Made by a program: the position numbers and the translations under genes
The notes under the pieces: generated by a model
The model's input: the letters and a program-made list of their open reading frames with translations, nothing else
Database searches by the model: none
What the model was told of the DNA's origin: nothing
NCBI RefSeq assembly: GCF_918378365.1
Contig: NZ_OU912926.1
Span: 2,232,001 to 2,296,000 of the forward strand
Reading direction: 5' to 3'
Origin: Candidatus Nitrotoga arctica
GTDB lineage: Bacteria > Pseudomonadota > Gammaproteobacteria > Burkholderiales > Gallionellaceae
Length of the DNA: 64,000 bases
In this document: positions 1-8,504 of the stretch, piece by piece
How the letters are laid out: each line of letters opens with the position of its first letter
Position numbering within the stretch: the stretch's first letter is position 1

Positions 1-1
1 T

Positions 2-328
2 TGGTGGCGCGCTGCTCGTGCCTCAGGTTGGATGCTCAATGGGGGCTGGTTGTTTCCGGGCCAGGATCCCGCTGACCCGATCAGCACCCGTCAGCTCAAC
101 CGAGTCATCCATGAGGCGGCCAAGGTCGCCCAGATCGACAAACGCGTCTCGATGCACACCCTGCGTCACAGCTTCGCTACTCACTTGTTGGAACAGAAGG
201 TGGATATTCGGGTGATTCAGGTTTTGCTGGGGCATAAAAAACTGGAGACGACAGCACTCTATACGCAAGTGGCGACCAAGATTCTGCGCGAAGTGGTCAG
301 TCCGTTGGATAGCCTGAATTCCATGTAG
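2..328 (+). CDS. Tyrosine recombinase (phage-type integrase), C-terminal part only
   Basis: The reading frame is open at the left window edge, so the start is not visible. What is present is the second half of a tyrosine-recombinase catalytic domain: the HTLRHSFATHLLE block supplies a His and an Arg, LLGH supplies the next His, and the Tyr of ALYTQVA is the nucleophile that cuts DNA. The first catalytic Arg would lie upstream. It ends 20 bases before the transposase gene and is probably co-transcribed with it. In IS91-like elements such XerC/D-like proteins accompany the transposase; whether this one helps transposition is not known from the sequence. Confidence 0.8.
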   Translation, partial: WWRAARASGWMLNGGWLFPGQDPADPISTRQLNRVIHEAAKVAQIDKRVSMHTLRHSFATHLLEQKVDIRVIQVLLGHKKLETTALYTQVATKILREVVSPLDSLNSM

Positions 329-348
329 ACACCGTGTAACTCACCAGC

Positions 349-1536
349 ATGGTGCGTCCCGTACTGGAGGTCGCTGATATCTTCCGCGCCCAGGGTCCGG
401 CATGGCGAGCAGCTCAGCAAGGGCATTTGAGTTTAGGGCAACTGAAGGTCATGTCAGCCATCGAACAGTGCCGCAGCGCGGCGCTGGGAGGGCATGTGTT
501 GCATTGTCCAGCGTGTGCGCATGACGAAATCGCGTACAACTCCTGCCGTAACCGGCATTGCCCAAAGTGTCAGGCCAGCGCCGCCAAGCGTTGGCTCGAA
601 GCCCGTCAGACCGAGCTGTTGCCGGTGGACTATTACCATGTCGTATTCACCTTGCCCGCGCCGATCAGCGCCATCGCTTACACCAACAAGGCGGTGATCT
701 ATCGTTTACTGTTTGAGGTGGCGGCCGAGACGCTGCATACCATCGCCGCCGATCCCGAGCATCTGGGGGCACGCATTGGGGCAACGTTGGTGCTGCACAC
801 TTGGGGATCGGCGCTTACACATCATCCTCATGTGCATGGCATTGTTCCCGGCGGTGGGTTGTCATTGGATGGGGAGCGTTGGGTGGCGTGCAAGCCGGGC
901 TTCTTCTTGTCGGTGCGTGTGTTGTCGCGATTGTTTAGGCGGCGCTTCTTGGAAGAGCTGGCGCAGGTTCATCGTGCTGGTCAATTGCAGTTCTTCGGTG
1001 AGTATGCGCAGCTGAGTGAAGCGACTGCCTTCGCAGAGTGGCTTGCTCCGCTGCGCAAGTGCGAATGGGTGGTATATGCCAAACGCCCCTTTGCCGGACC
1101 TGCGGCAGTGTTGGTGTATCTGTCGCGTTACACCCATCGGGTGGCGATCGCCAATTCTCGCCTGATCGCGCTGGATGAGCGTGGTGTGACTTTTAAGTGG
1201 AAAGATTACCGAGAGACGGGGGGAACACGCCACAAGACGATGACGCTCAAGACCGACGAATTCATGCGGCGCTTTCTATTACATGTGCTGCCCAGTGGAT
1301 TTCACCGTATCCGTCACTACGGCCTGATCGCTAATTCCGGTCGGCGGGAGAATCTTGCACGAGCGCGCGAACTGTTGAATGTGGCACCGGTGGAGCCCAA
1401 AGAGATTGATGTGTCGAACGAAACGGTTACACCGACCTTCGTTTGCCGGGAATGTGGTGCGGCGATGATCGTGACTGGAATATTGGCACGCGCATCAAAC
1501 ATCCGAGCGCCACCACCGTGTCGAGGTGTGACATGA
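349..1536 (+). CDS. IS91-family HUH transposase
   Basis: This 395-residue protein is a rolling-circle (Y2) transposase that nicks one DNA strand at the element end. Visible features are an N-terminal zinc-binding region (CPAC near residue 53 and CRNRHCPKC at 66-74), the HUH metal site HPHVHG with His161 and His163, and paired candidate nucleophiles Tyr257 and Tyr261 in VYLSRYTHR. A single CxxC remains near the C-terminus. The length is normal for the family and no frameshift is seen, so the gene looks intact. The recombinase fragment lies just upstream. Confidence 0.9.
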   Translation: MVRPVLEVADIFRAQGPAWRAAQQGHLSLGQLKVMSAIEQCRSAALGGHVLHCPACAHDEIAYNSCRNRHCPKCQASAAKRWLEARQTELLPVDYYHVVFTLPAPISAIAYTNKAVIYRLLFEVAAETLHTIAADPEHLGARIGATLVLHTWGSALTHHPHVHGIVPGGGLSLDGERWVACKPGFFLSVRVLSRLFRRRFLEELAQVHRAGQLQFFGEYAQLSEATAFAEWLAPLRKCEWVVYAKRPFAGPAAVLVYLSRYTHRVAIANSRLIALDERGVTFKWKDYRETGGTRHKTMTLKTDEFMRRFLLHVLPSGFHRIRHYGLIANSGRRENLARARELLNVAPVEPKEIDVSNETVTPTFVCRECGAAMIVTGILARASNIRAPPPCRGVT

Positions 1537-1910
1537 GCATCAGCGGGTTTCGACAATCCAAACGACATCGGTCAATACCGATACGAGAAGGCGTTGCCTG
1601 GCGATGTAAAAACGCCATTCCTGGCGCACCGCCTCAATGTGAAATTGCAAATAGTCGCTCCGATACCGGATGCCTGGGTCAGCTGAGCCGTGTCATCGTT
1701 AGCTCAAACGATGGGATCTTCATCTTCAGCCGCAGCGTGATTCCTCAAATCCCCATAGGTCTTTGCCCACACTAACGCGCACCAGCAGCATCACCGCGGT
1801 TTCCTCCCTGAAGGCTTGTCAGACGCCTGCCCCACTGAGGGTCGTTGCATCTTGCTCGGGCTGCGACTAAGGGCAGGCATCTGACAACCCTAAACCACAG
1901 CGGACCTTTA
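1537..1910. other. Gene-free stretch at right end of the IS91-like element
   Basis: No convincing gene is present. The stretch should contain the non-coding right end of the IS91-like element, including the inverted repeat listed separately at 1816-1887. Short plus-strand frames run into it from the transposase but resemble nothing I know. Confidence 0.5.
1816..1887. repeat. 17-bp inverted repeat, probable element-end hairpin
   Basis: TTGTCAGACGCCTGCCC at 1816-1832 is repeated inverted at 1871-1887 with one mismatch (16 of 17 bases), separated by 38 bases. It lies between the transposase and the convergent glutathione transferase gene. IS91-type elements carry hairpins at their termini for initiation or termination of strand transfer; assigning this one to that role is inference. 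It could also act as a transcription barrier between convergent genes. Confidence 0.5.
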
Positions 1911-2564
1911 TCAGCCTGTCGGTGGCTTACCAGTGAACACCGCCAATTGAGCGTCGAAAGCACGCTTGAAGGCGGGTCGCGCTTCGCCACGGGCGACATA
2001 GGCGAGGAGGTTCGGATATTCGTCCAGCAAACACGATGCATTCAACCTAAGCAGTACCGCCACCATCAAAAGATCGCCCGCGCTGAACGCACCATCGAGC
2101 CAGTCGGCATCACCAAGACGAGCGGAAAGTTCGCCCAGCCGGTCACGGATGCGATCCTCGACGAGAGGCAGGCGCTGCTCGGACCAGGGCTTGTCACCCT
2201 CCAGGAGCTTGGCGGTATAGAGATCAAGGATCGGCGGCTCCACCGTGTTGAGCGCGGCAAACATCCACGCTATCGCGCGCGCCCGGGCATTTTCATCGTC
2301 TGGCAGCAGGCCTGCATGGTGCTCCGCGATATGGAACACGATGGCCCCCGACTCGAACAGGGCGAGATCGCCTTCTTCATAGGTGGGAATCTGCCCGAAA
2401 GGTTGAAGCGCTCGATGCGCGGGTTCCTTCATCGCACTGAACGAAACAAGACGAACTTCGTAAGGTTGACCGACTTCTTCGAGGGCCCAGCGAACCCGCA
2501 TGTCGCGCGCGAGTCCTTTACCGCGATCGGGCGATTGTTCAAAGGCGGTGATGGTGGGGGTCAT
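1911..2564 (-). CDS. Glutathione S-transferase family protein
   Basis: The 217-residue product has the two-domain layout of soluble bacterial glutathione transferases. The N-terminal thioredoxin-like half carries the cis-proline segment GQIPTYE and the glutathione-binding ES pair of LALFESGAI. The C-terminal half is helical, with the usual DWLDGAFSAGDLLM helix-cap region. Such enzymes conjugate or reduce electrophiles in the cytoplasm; the substrate cannot be read from sequence. Base composition is clearly more GC-rich than most of the window. Together with the adjoining IS91-like element, which is convergent with it, this suggests the gene was acquired or carried in. Confidence 0.85.
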   Translation of the reverse strand: MTPTITAFEQSPDRGKGLARDMRVRWALEEVGQPYEVRLVSFSAMKEPAHRALQPFGQIPTYEEGDLALFESGAIVFHIAEHHAGLLPDDENARARAIAWMFAALNTVEPPILDLYTAKLLEGDKPWSEQRLPLVEDRIRDRLGELSARLGDADWLDGAFSAGDLLMVAVLLRLNASCLLDEYPNLLAYVARGEARPAFKRAFDAQLAVFTGKPPTG

Positions 2565-2757
2565 TGGAAGACTCCAGTTGATTGCATGACGCCATCGTGC
2601 GTCATGTAATTGATTGCGAAGGTACTTCTCATAGTGCTTTCTCCTTCAGTTTAGTCTTTCACTTTACATGTGTTCTCTATCCGGTAGTCCGACCTGCGAA
2701 GCGGCTTCGGCGTGAAGAAATTGTTAGGCGTATGTGAAAACATAAAGATGGATTGAC

Positions 2758-3309
2758 CTAATCTACCGCTTTGGGCGCGCTGAAGGCTTTACTGTAGTAA
2801 CCCGACGGATCGAAACAGCAAACCCGACGCTTTCCAGAAGCGAGCATGTCACAAGCATTACTAATCCGCTGCGCACGAGTCTTGGGCTGTTTGGCTGAAG
2901 TGATCCAATGTATCCAGTCCACGCGTGCGATGGTGGTTGTATCGTTCCAAACGGCTCGAGCCTCGGGAGTGGTCGTCAGGGCTTCTTGTAGGTCAGGGGG
3001 AATCTCAGGTTCAGGCTCTTGCTCAACTGATTTGACCTCGAACGTGACAATGTCGCCAATGTTTACGTCTGCGGTTTCGAGTAGCTCCTTGTTTACGCGC
3101 AGCCAATGACTCAATTGGCCATCTGGCTCAAGCGTAGCCCGGAAGCCATGGCCGTTGATGGTACCCTCTATCGTCGTCCTTCCTCGTCTAGGAAGCTTTC
3201 CGCTCGCATCCCTGGGCAGAATCACAAAAGCCCACGAAGTATCACCGCAAGACTTTGCCGGACGAAGCAGTTTTGCTTTAAACCGAGATTTTGTGTCTTT
3301 TCGTGTCAT
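2758..3309 (-). CDS. YdeI/OmpD-associated family protein with DUF1905-like domain
   Basis: This 183-residue protein has an N-terminal DUF1905-like beta domain (about residues 8-95, with GTINGHGFRATLEPDG) followed by a helical YdeI/OmpD-associated region (about 105-175). The second region has the typical pattern of PDLQEAL, then ARVDWIHWITSAKQPKTRAQRI. Proteins of this build are annotated as bacteriocin-protection or OmpD-associated proteins, but their biochemical function is not established. It is monocistronic here, between the glutathione transferase and the REP island. The start codon is adjacent to the first REP element. Confidence 0.75.
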   Translation of the reverse strand: MTRKDTKSRFKAKLLRPAKSCGDTSWAFVILPRDASGKLPRRGRTTIEGTINGHGFRATLEPDGQLSHWLRVNKELLETADVNIGDIVTFEVKSVEQEPEPEIPPDLQEALTTTPEARAVWNDTTTIARVDWIHWITSAKQPKTRAQRISNACDMLASGKRRVCCFDPSGYYSKAFSAPKAVD

Positions 3310-3371
3310 TCCGAATCAGTCAAGTAGAGTGGGCACGTCTTTGCCTCGTAGAGGTTCTCGCACCCGGAGGG

Positions 3372-3461
3372 TGTGCCCAAGCGGGTAGCGTTAATCATAC
3401 CCAGCACCGCATTTACCATCGCAACAGCCCAGTCATGCGCATATACCCCATCACGCAAATA
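3372..3461 (-). pseudogene. Remnant of RAYT transposase C-terminus
   Basis: Read on the minus strand, this piece encodes RDGVYAHDWAVA followed by GMINATRLGT. It aligns with RDGRYAHDWAVA and GMINAARVGT in the complete transposase at 4093-4722. The rest of the gene, including the catalytic HUH and Tyr motifs, is missing. It has no function as a protein and marks the deletion derivative. Confidence 0.7.
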
Positions 3462-3468
3462 AACGAAT

Positions 3469-3499
3469 CCGCGTGGGCACAAAAACGTGCCCACCCTAC
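3469..3499 (-). repeat. REP sequence (right end of deletion derivative)
   Basis: Read on the minus strand it begins with GTAG, then GGTGGGCACG, a short loop, and the complement GTGCCCACGCGG. The GTAG-type tetranucleotide in front of an imperfect palindrome is the hallmark of REP elements recognised by RAYT transposases. It is inverted relative to the REP at 3324. Confidence 0.75.
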
Positions 3500-3588
3500 A
3501 TGGCTCCAGCGCACCGAACGTACCCCCTTGACGCGGCGTTTCTTTTGTGTTGAAATACAGACAACCAGACAGAAAGGAGTCCGCCCAT

Positions 3589-4071
3589 ATGAAAACCGCG
3601 CAAGAAGCCGCTCACACCATCCTTGGTGAACTGAAAGCACCCACAGCATCCAAGGACTTAGCACGGCTAGCGCTCGAGCGCGGGCTTCTCACGAGTAACG
3701 CGCAAAAACCGATCGATAGCCTCGCCCAAACAATCGAGAAGAACATTCGCGACAGGGTCTACAACAAGCCAGAACTCAAATTTGTGTACAGCCCCGCTGG
3801 TCGGCTGGTGGGTCTTCCAGATTGGGAATATTCCGAACCATCTGCCTCCACTTCTCTCGCTACACCCTCCACCCCCACAGCTCAGCTGAAGGAGTTGACT
3901 GTTCGGCTCCCGATCGATATCGCAGAACAGGTACAACTCGCTACATACGCGAAAGTAGCTGAAACCCTCGATGACACCGTTGCTTTGCTTCTGCAGAAGG
4001 GGCTGGCATCGGTCGCACCACACATAGAGCAGGCGCTAATGGCTCGGGTACGTAGGCTTGGCGAGGCATGA
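3589..4071 (+). CDS. Small protein with HARE-HTH-like N-terminal domain
   Basis: I choose the start at 3589 because AAGGAG lies at 3573-3578, a good distance ahead; an upstream in-frame ATG at 3547 has no such site. The 160-residue product starts with a winged-helix-like segment (residues 1-55, TAQEAAHTILGELKAPTASK...LAQTIEKNIRDR) resembling HARE-HTH domains, which are thought to link DNA-binding or modification machinery. A proline/serine-rich linker follows at about 80-105, and the C-terminal segment is ribbon-helix-helix-like (LKELTVRLPIDIAEQVQLAT...). Both ends suggest a DNA-binding role. The gene is wedged between two REP elements. No specific function is known. Confidence 0.6.
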   Translation: MKTAQEAAHTILGELKAPTASKDLARLALERGLLTSNAQKPIDSLAQTIEKNIRDRVYNKPELKFVYSPAGRLVGLPDWEYSEPSASTSLATPSTPTAQLKELTVRLPIDIAEQVQLATYAKVAETLDDTVALLLQKGLASVAPHIEQALMARVRRLGEA

Positions 4072-4092
4072 ACAGGAAGGCGGAGGGTAACT

Positions 4093-4722
4093 TTAGCTGC
4101 ACTGGACGCGCTGAAGCGCGCCGGTGAGCATGACGTTAGCCAAGTAGGGTAGGCACGTCTTTGTGCCCACGCGGGCAGCGTTAATCATACCCCAGGCCCG
4201 ACTTTCCGTCGCAACAGCCCAGTCATGCGCATATCTCCCATCACGCACATAGCGGTGAAATGTCGAATGAAGCCAATCAACTGCACGTTGTACATGCCCA
4301 TGTTTAACCGGATTGAAATGAATGTAATCGACATGGCGGGCAAAATCATTTTCATCATGAATTTGGTGTTCCCAGAATCGCCGTTGCCAGATAGTCGATT
4401 CGCGATGTTTGAGTTTTGAGGCAGTCACCCAGTCGGCACGACGATAATCTTCTCTGCAGGCCAAAGAAACCGCTCGCTTGATCCTCATCCAACGGGTGGA
4501 AAAATCGGCATCACCATCAGGTAATGTCCACACGCAATGTAAATGATCAGGCAACAATACCCATACATCAATGACGAAAGGACGCGCCACACGTATCGTT
4601 TCGATTGCGGCGCGCAAGGCGTTACGAATCGCTTCGTCACAAAGAATCGGCTGCCGCCGGTAAGCGACCACCGTAAAGAAATAGCTTGAACCTGCAGCCA
4701 TTGCGCGGCGATAACGTGACAT
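4093..4722 (-). CDS. REP-associated tyrosine transposase (RAYT, IS200-like Y1 family)
   Basis: This 209-residue protein has the single-domain fold pattern of RAYTs: the HUH metal site at His60-Leu-His62 (LLPDHLHCVW) and the nucleophile Tyr133 in VDYIHFNPVKHG. RAYTs cut single-stranded REP hairpins next to the GTAG-type tetranucleotide. The gene lies between two inverted REPs (4144-4174 and 4748-4778). The left REP lies inside the coding region, so the last roughly 25 residues (after INAARVGTK) are encoded by the REP and flanking DNA. That tail is probably not part of the ancestral protein. The catalytic residues look intact. Confidence 0.88.
   Translation of the reverse strand: MSRYRRAMAAGSSYFFTVVAYRRQPILCDEAIRNALRAAIETIRVARPFVIDVWVLLPDHLHCVWTLPDGDADFSTRWMRIKRAVSLACREDYRRADWVTASKLKHRESTIWQRRFWEHQIHDENDFARHVDYIHFNPVKHGHVQRAVDWLHSTFHRYVRDGRYAHDWAVATESRAWGMINAARVGTKTCLPYLANVMLTGALQRVQCS
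4144..4174 (+). repeat. REP sequence (left end of RAYT element)
   Basis: Begins with GTAGGGTAGGCACG, then TCTTT, then GTGCCCACGCGG, an imperfect hairpin. It is the inverted mate of 4748-4778 and overlaps the 3' end of the transposase gene. Confidence 0.8.
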
Positions 4723-4747
4723 AGCTGTCTACTCCAAAATGACGAAT

Positions 4748-4778
4748 CCGCGTGAGCACAAAGACGTGCCCACCCTAC
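4748..4778 (-). repeat. REP sequence (right end of RAYT element)
   Basis: On the minus strand it reads GTAGGGTGGGCACG, TCTTT, GTGCTCACGCGG. It differs from the left REP at two positions and faces it. It lies about 25 bases upstream of the transposase start, so it could also influence expression of that gene. Confidence 0.8.
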
Positions 4779-4814
4779 ATGGCTCGTTGGGTGTCACATG
4801 GTTGAGATATTTTG

Positions 4815-5240
4815 TCATTTATTCTTTTTAGTCCAATTGGATTCGTCACACGCGAAATAGATGGAGAGCAAGATGTTGTAACTAGGATGACCCCCACGGT
4901 CAAGCGGAACGCTTGTAACCATACCAGCCGTCCGCGCTGCGATTAGTCCGATTGAATTCCGCTTAGAGCATTCAACCAACTTGGGATACGCTGCCTGTAA
5001 ATCAAGTATTCCAGCTACGTAGCCGCGAAACTCAGCTGCTTTCATGGCAAGTTCGAGAAGTGCGGTAGGATCATTAGGGGTTTTGTCTTTGCTCAGCACT
5101 TGTTTAAGTGCAGCGGCGCGTTCATATATTTCCTCCATCGTATAGGAGGGCACGATGCCGTCATCAGCGGCTGTAGCATACGCCGTGGATATAACGCAAA
5201 GGGCACCGGCAAAAATGGACAAACGAAAAAAAGTACGCAT
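4815..5240 (-). CDS. Small secreted protein of unknown function
   Basis: I choose the ATG at 5240 (141 residues) over a GTG four codons upstream because AGGTG at 5253-5257 is better spaced for it. The first 23-25 residues (MRTFFRLSIFAGALCVISTAYATA) form a Sec signal peptide ending in a plausible signal peptidase I site. The mature part is about 115 residues, helical, with two cysteines (VECSK and YFACDES) that could pair in the periplasm. The pattern FRGYVAGILDL followed by a late Cys faintly recalls Rap1a/Tai-type small periplasmic proteins, but this is not a secure assignment. It stands alone next to the RAYT element. Confidence 0.6.
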   Translation of the reverse strand: MRTFFRLSIFAGALCVISTAYATAADDGIVPSYTMEEIYERAAALKQVLSKDKTPNDPTALLELAMKAAEFRGYVAGILDLQAAYPKLVECSKRNSIGLIAARTAGMVTSVPLDRGGHPSYNILLSIYFACDESNWTKKNK

Positions 5241-5574
5241 TGTATGTGACACCTAACGAATAGCGTTTATCTGCCGCCCTCCCCAAACTTGTTAAACCCG
5301 CAACCTTATTGGCGGCGGATAAACCTCGTTGGACTGAACCATAGGAGATCGGAACCTATGGGGATTGTAAGGTTTTGAAGTGTGGCGTCAACCCAATGTC
5401 ATGAGGGGACGGCAATGAGTGAAGAAGAACGGATATCCTGGAGAGCATTTATGTCCTGCACCGACACCAAAACGCCGCACAAACTGTCCGGTCAAAGTCA
5501 AGTAGGGTGGGCACGTCTTTGTGCCCACGGGCAGCTGAACAAAAACGAATCAATTTGCATTTTCTACCGGCACT
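5241..5574. other. Intergenic region with short hairpins and a solo REP
   Basis: No supported gene. It holds a 7-bp inverted repeat (CCATAGG 5339-5345 with CCTATGG 5355-5361) and the REP at 5502-5530. A plus-strand open frame from 5382 has no coding signal and runs through the REP. Confidence 0.5.
5502..5530 (+). repeat. Solo REP sequence
   Basis: GTAGGGTGGGCACGTCTTTG followed by TGCCCACGG. It matches the REP ends of the RAYT element about 0.7 kb away and has no partner nearby. It lies just beyond the 3' end of tex, a typical site for REPs. Confidence 0.75.
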
Positions 5575-7938
5575 TTACGTTTTAATTTTTGAAAAAGCGG
5601 CTGCCATAGCGCTTGGTACGGTTCGTGGAAGCTCTCGTTGCTTGTCTCCCACTGCGCTCTTTGTATGGCTCAGACTATCTTGCTGTCTCTGTGTGTTCCT
5701 TGGTTCTGGCTTACCGTTTGATTGCGGTGCAGCATCGGTCAAACGCATGGTGAGCGCGACACGCTTGCGTTTTTCGTCCACTTCCAGCACTTTCACCTTC
5801 ACCACCTGTCCCGTTTTAACGATCGTGTGCGGATCTCTAACGAAGCTATTCGATAAGGCTGAAATATGTACCAGTCCATCCTGATGCACACCAATATCCA
5901 CGAACGCACCAAAGGCAGCAACGTTGGTAATGACACCTTCAAGAATCATGTCTGGCTTCAAGTCAGACAATTGTTCTATGCCTTCCCTGAAAGTGGCTGT
6001 GGTAAATTCAGGACGCGGGTCGCGCCCTGGTTTCTCTAGCTCTTTCAGTATGTCGTAAATGGTCGGAAGTCCGAATTGCTCGTTCACATATTTGGCGGGA
6101 CTGAGCGCATTTAATAGCTGGCTATTGCCAATAACAGATTTAATATCTTGCTTGAGCTCCGCGAGGATACGCTGCACCAGCGGATAGGATTCAGGATGGA
6201 CGGCAGAGGCATCGAGCGGATTGTCGCCTCCCATGATGCGCAAGAAACCCGCTGCCTGCTCAAAGGTTTTTTCACCCAAACGCGGAACCTCGCGTAATTG
6301 AGCACGAGAGGTGAACATACCCTTGATGTCCCGGTAAGCCACAATTCCCTGCGCCACGCTACTGCTCAACCCGGAAACGCGCGCCAGCAAAGGAACGGAT
6401 GCGGTATTAACATCGACACCAACAGCATTAACACAGTCTTCAACTACGGCATCGAGTGAACGTGCCAATTGGGATTGACCGACATCGTGCTGGTATTGTC
6501 CGACTCCGATCGATTTAGGGTCAATCTTCACCAGCTCGGCCAACGGATCTTGCAACCGTCGTGCAATCGACACCGCGCCACGCAGTGATACATCCATATC
6601 AGGCAGCTCACGCGAGGCAATTTCGGATGCCGAATAAACCGACGCGCCCGCCTCGGACACCACGACATTGGTCAGTTTCAGCTCTGGATGGCGCTTGATC
6701 AGTTCCAGCGCCAATTTGTCTGTCTCCCGCGAGGCCGTGCCATTGCCGATAGCGATCACTGCTACGCGATGTTTTTCGGCTAATTTTGCCAGGGTATGCA
6801 AGGAACCATCCCAATCATTTCTCGGCTGATGCGGATAGATGATGGCGGTGTCCACTACTTTCCCCGTCTCATCCACTACCGCTACTTTGACTCCGGTGCG
6901 TATCCCCGGATCAAGTCCCATCGTGACGCGTGGGCCTGCTGGGGCGGCCAGCAACAAATCTTTCAAATTGCGCGCGAATACATTGATCGCTTCTTTTTCC
7001 GCACGAACCCGCAATGCGCCCATCAACTCCGATTCCAAATGCACAAAACTTTTCACACGCCATGTCCAGCGCACGGTATCGACCAGCCAATTGTCGGCAG
7101 GTCGATGTTGCTGAGAAATGCCAAAACGATTTGCAATACGTATTTCGCAAGTGTTATGCGGCGCACTCCAATTTGTTTTGTCTACCTCGCTGTCGAGGCG
7201 CAATCGCACATTCAGCATTTCCTCGCGACGGCCTCGCAATATGGCTAAGGTACGGTGTGAAGGAATGGTCTTGATCGATTCAGCGTAATCGAAATAGTCG
7301 GCATATTTCGCTGCAAGCTCTTCCTTGCCTTCAATCACTTTAGATTCCACGATGCCATGCTCTTGCACATATTCGCGCAGGGATTGAAGCAAAGTCGCGT
7401 CTTCCGCGAAACGTTCCAACAAGATTTGGCGTGCACCATCCAGTGCCGCCTTGATGTCTGGCACGCCGGGGTTGTCGCATTGCTCAACAGTAAATGGCGG
7501 TTTCAGGTATTTGGCCGCTTCCTCTTCCGGTTGGAGCATTGGGTTAGCCAGCAATGAATCGGCAAGCGGTGCCAGCCCCGCCTCTAGCGCAACTTGCGCC
7601 TTGGTGCGCCGTTTGGGTTTGTAGGGTAGATACAAATCTTCCAGATGCGTCTTGTCCTCGGCATGCGTGATTGCATTCAACAACCCCGGGGTCATCTTGC
7701 CCTGCTCAGTAATCGAGGTAATGATCGTAGCGCGACGTTCTTCGAGTTCACGCAGATAACGCAAGCGCTCTTCCAGCAGCCGCAATTGAATATCGTCCAA
7801 TCCACCAGTCGCCTCCTTGCGGTAGCGGGCGATGAAAGGGACCGTTGCACCCTCATCCAACAAGGCAATGGCTGATGCAATTTGTGCAGGCTTGGCAGCA
7901 ATTTCTACTGTGAGCCGTTGTTCAATAGATGGGAGCAT
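5575..7938 (-). CDS. tex: Tex-like S1 RNA-binding protein
   Basis: Tex is a conserved cytoplasmic nucleic-acid-binding protein that affects transcription in several bacteria. The 787-residue product shows the full family order: helical N-terminal domain, a YqgF/RNase-H-like domain starting near residue 337 ([17 protein letters not shown]), helix-hairpin-helix motifs at about 507-570 ([17 protein letters not shown], then [19 protein letters not shown]), and an S1 RNA-binding domain at about 664-735 ([17 protein letters not shown]). The C-terminal 50 residues are polar and low-complexity. It appears to be transcribed alone. Confidence 0.93.
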   Translation of the reverse strand: MLPSIEQRLTVEIAAKPAQIASAIALLDEGATVPFIARYRKEATGGLDDIQLRLLEERLRYLRELEERRATIITSITEQGKMTPGLLNAITHAEDKTHLEDLYLPYKPKRRTKAQVALEAGLAPLADSLLANPMLQPEEEAAKYLKPPFTVEQCDNPGVPDIKAALDGARQILLERFAEDATLLQSLREYVQEHGIVESKVIEGKEELAAKYADYFDYAESIKTIPSHRTLAILRGRREEMLNVRLRLDSEVDKTNWSAPHNTCEIRIANRFGISQQHRPADNWLVDTVRWTWRVKSFVHLESELMGALRVRAEKEAINVFARNLKDLLLAAPAGPRVTMGLDPGIRTGVKVAVVDETGKVVDTAIIYPHQPRNDWDGSLHTLAKLAEKHRVAVIAIGNGTASRETDKLALELIKRHPELKLTNVVVSEAGASVYSASEIASRELPDMDVSLRGAVSIARRLQDPLAELVKIDPKSIGVGQYQHDVGQSQLARSLDAVVEDCVNAVGVDVNTASVPLLARVSGLSSSVAQGIVAYRDIKGMFTSRAQLREVPRLGEKTFEQAAGFLRIMGGDNPLDASAVHPESYPLVQRILAELKQDIKSVIGNSQLLNALSPAKYVNEQFGLPTIYDILKELEKPGRDPRPEFTTATFREGIEQLSDLKPDMILEGVITNVAAFGAFVDIGVHQDGLVHISALSNSFVRDPHTIVKTGQVVKVKVLEVDEKRKRVALTMRLTDAAPQSNGKPEPRNTQRQQDSLSHTKSAVGDKQRELPRTVPSAMAAAFSKIKT

Positions 7939-8048
7939 GGGTCGACTAACTTAGTGAATTGAATAAAACCCCATTCTGTTATTTCAGAGCTGAGGGTATG
8001 TGATTTATGCAGAACGTGCTTTATTCTGGCTGAAAAATATCTGCGAGG

Positions 8049-8435
8049 TCAGCTCTTCTTTTGAATAAACTCGATTTTGTATCCATCCGGATCGGATACG
8101 AAAGCAATAACAGTTGTGCCATGCTTCATTGGCCCCGCTTCTCTGATTACGCTCCCACCTTTTTGCTTAACGAGTTCACATGCCTGGCTAGCGTTATCGA
8201 CTTCAATTGCAACATGACCATAACCTGATCCAAGATCATATTCTTCGACGCCCCAATTGTAAGTGAGCTCTAAAACAGCACCCTCTTTTTCATCCTGGTA
8301 CCCCACAAATGCCAGTGTGAATTTTCCGTCTGGATAATCATTTCGACGCAGCAATTTCATGCCGAGCACTTCTGTATAAAAAGCAATTGAACGATCCAGG
8401 TTGCCCACTCTGAGCATGGTATGAAGAATTCGCAT
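8049..8435 (-). CDS. gloA: Lactoylglutathione lyase (glyoxalase I)
   Basis: It isomerises the glutathione-methylglyoxal hemithioacetal to S-lactoylglutathione, the first step of cytoplasmic methylglyoxal detoxification. I start at 8435, giving a 128-residue [10 protein letters not shown]... protein, because GGAG is placed six bases ahead; a longer frame starts at 8480 without support. All four metal ligands of the bacterial Ni/Zn enzyme are present: His5, Glu56 (VLELTYN), His74 (GYGHVAIEV) and Glu122 (KIEFIQ). The monooxygenase-like gene lies 69 bases upstream on the same strand, so the two may be co-transcribed. Confidence 0.93.
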   Translation of the reverse strand: MRILHTMLRVGNLDRSIAFYTEVLGMKLLRRNDYPDGKFTLAFVGYQDEKEGAVLELTYNWGVEEYDLGSGYGHVAIEVDNASQACELVKQKGGSVIREAGPMKHGTTVIAFVSDPDGYKIEFIQKKS

Positions 8436-8504
8436 AAGAGTCTCCAACTGATTAATCAAGCACCCCGCCGCAAGCAACAAAGAGCAGCAGTGGTATATTT
8501 TTAC

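Larger units (their letters stand above)
1..1887 (+). mobile_element. IS91-family insertion element, right part (left end outside window)
   Basis: The segment joins a tyrosine-recombinase 3' end to an IS91-type HUH transposase on the same strand, an association known for IS91-like elements. IS91 elements move by rolling-circle replication and can carry neighbouring DNA with them. The left boundary is beyond the window. The right boundary is a guess: I place it at a strong inverted repeat (1816-1832 with 1871-1887), because the flanking glutathione transferase gene begins to read just after it. No target duplication is expected for this family, so none helps to fix the end. Confidence 0.6.
3324..3499. 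mobile_element. Internally deleted REP-RAYT element (non-autonomous derivative)
   Basis: Both ends match the ends of the complete element at 4144-4778: left GTAGAGTGGGCACGTCTTTG and right ACGTGCCCACCCTAC, in inverted orientation. The inside keeps about 110 bases homologous to the transposase 3' end (GCAACAGCCCAGTCATGCGC is shared exactly) and then jumps straight to the right end. The left REP also holds about 30 extra bases between TTTG and TGCCC. This is the structure expected of a deletion derivative that a full element could mobilise. Confidence 0.65.

Noticed and set aside
3324..5530. Repeated palindromes considered as a CRISPR array
   Set aside because: Too few, irregularly spaced, inverted copies with a RAYT gene between them; they are REPs.
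5382..5585. Plus-strand 67-codon frame across the solo REP
   Set aside because: Its C-terminal half is encoded by the REP and no ribosome site is seen.
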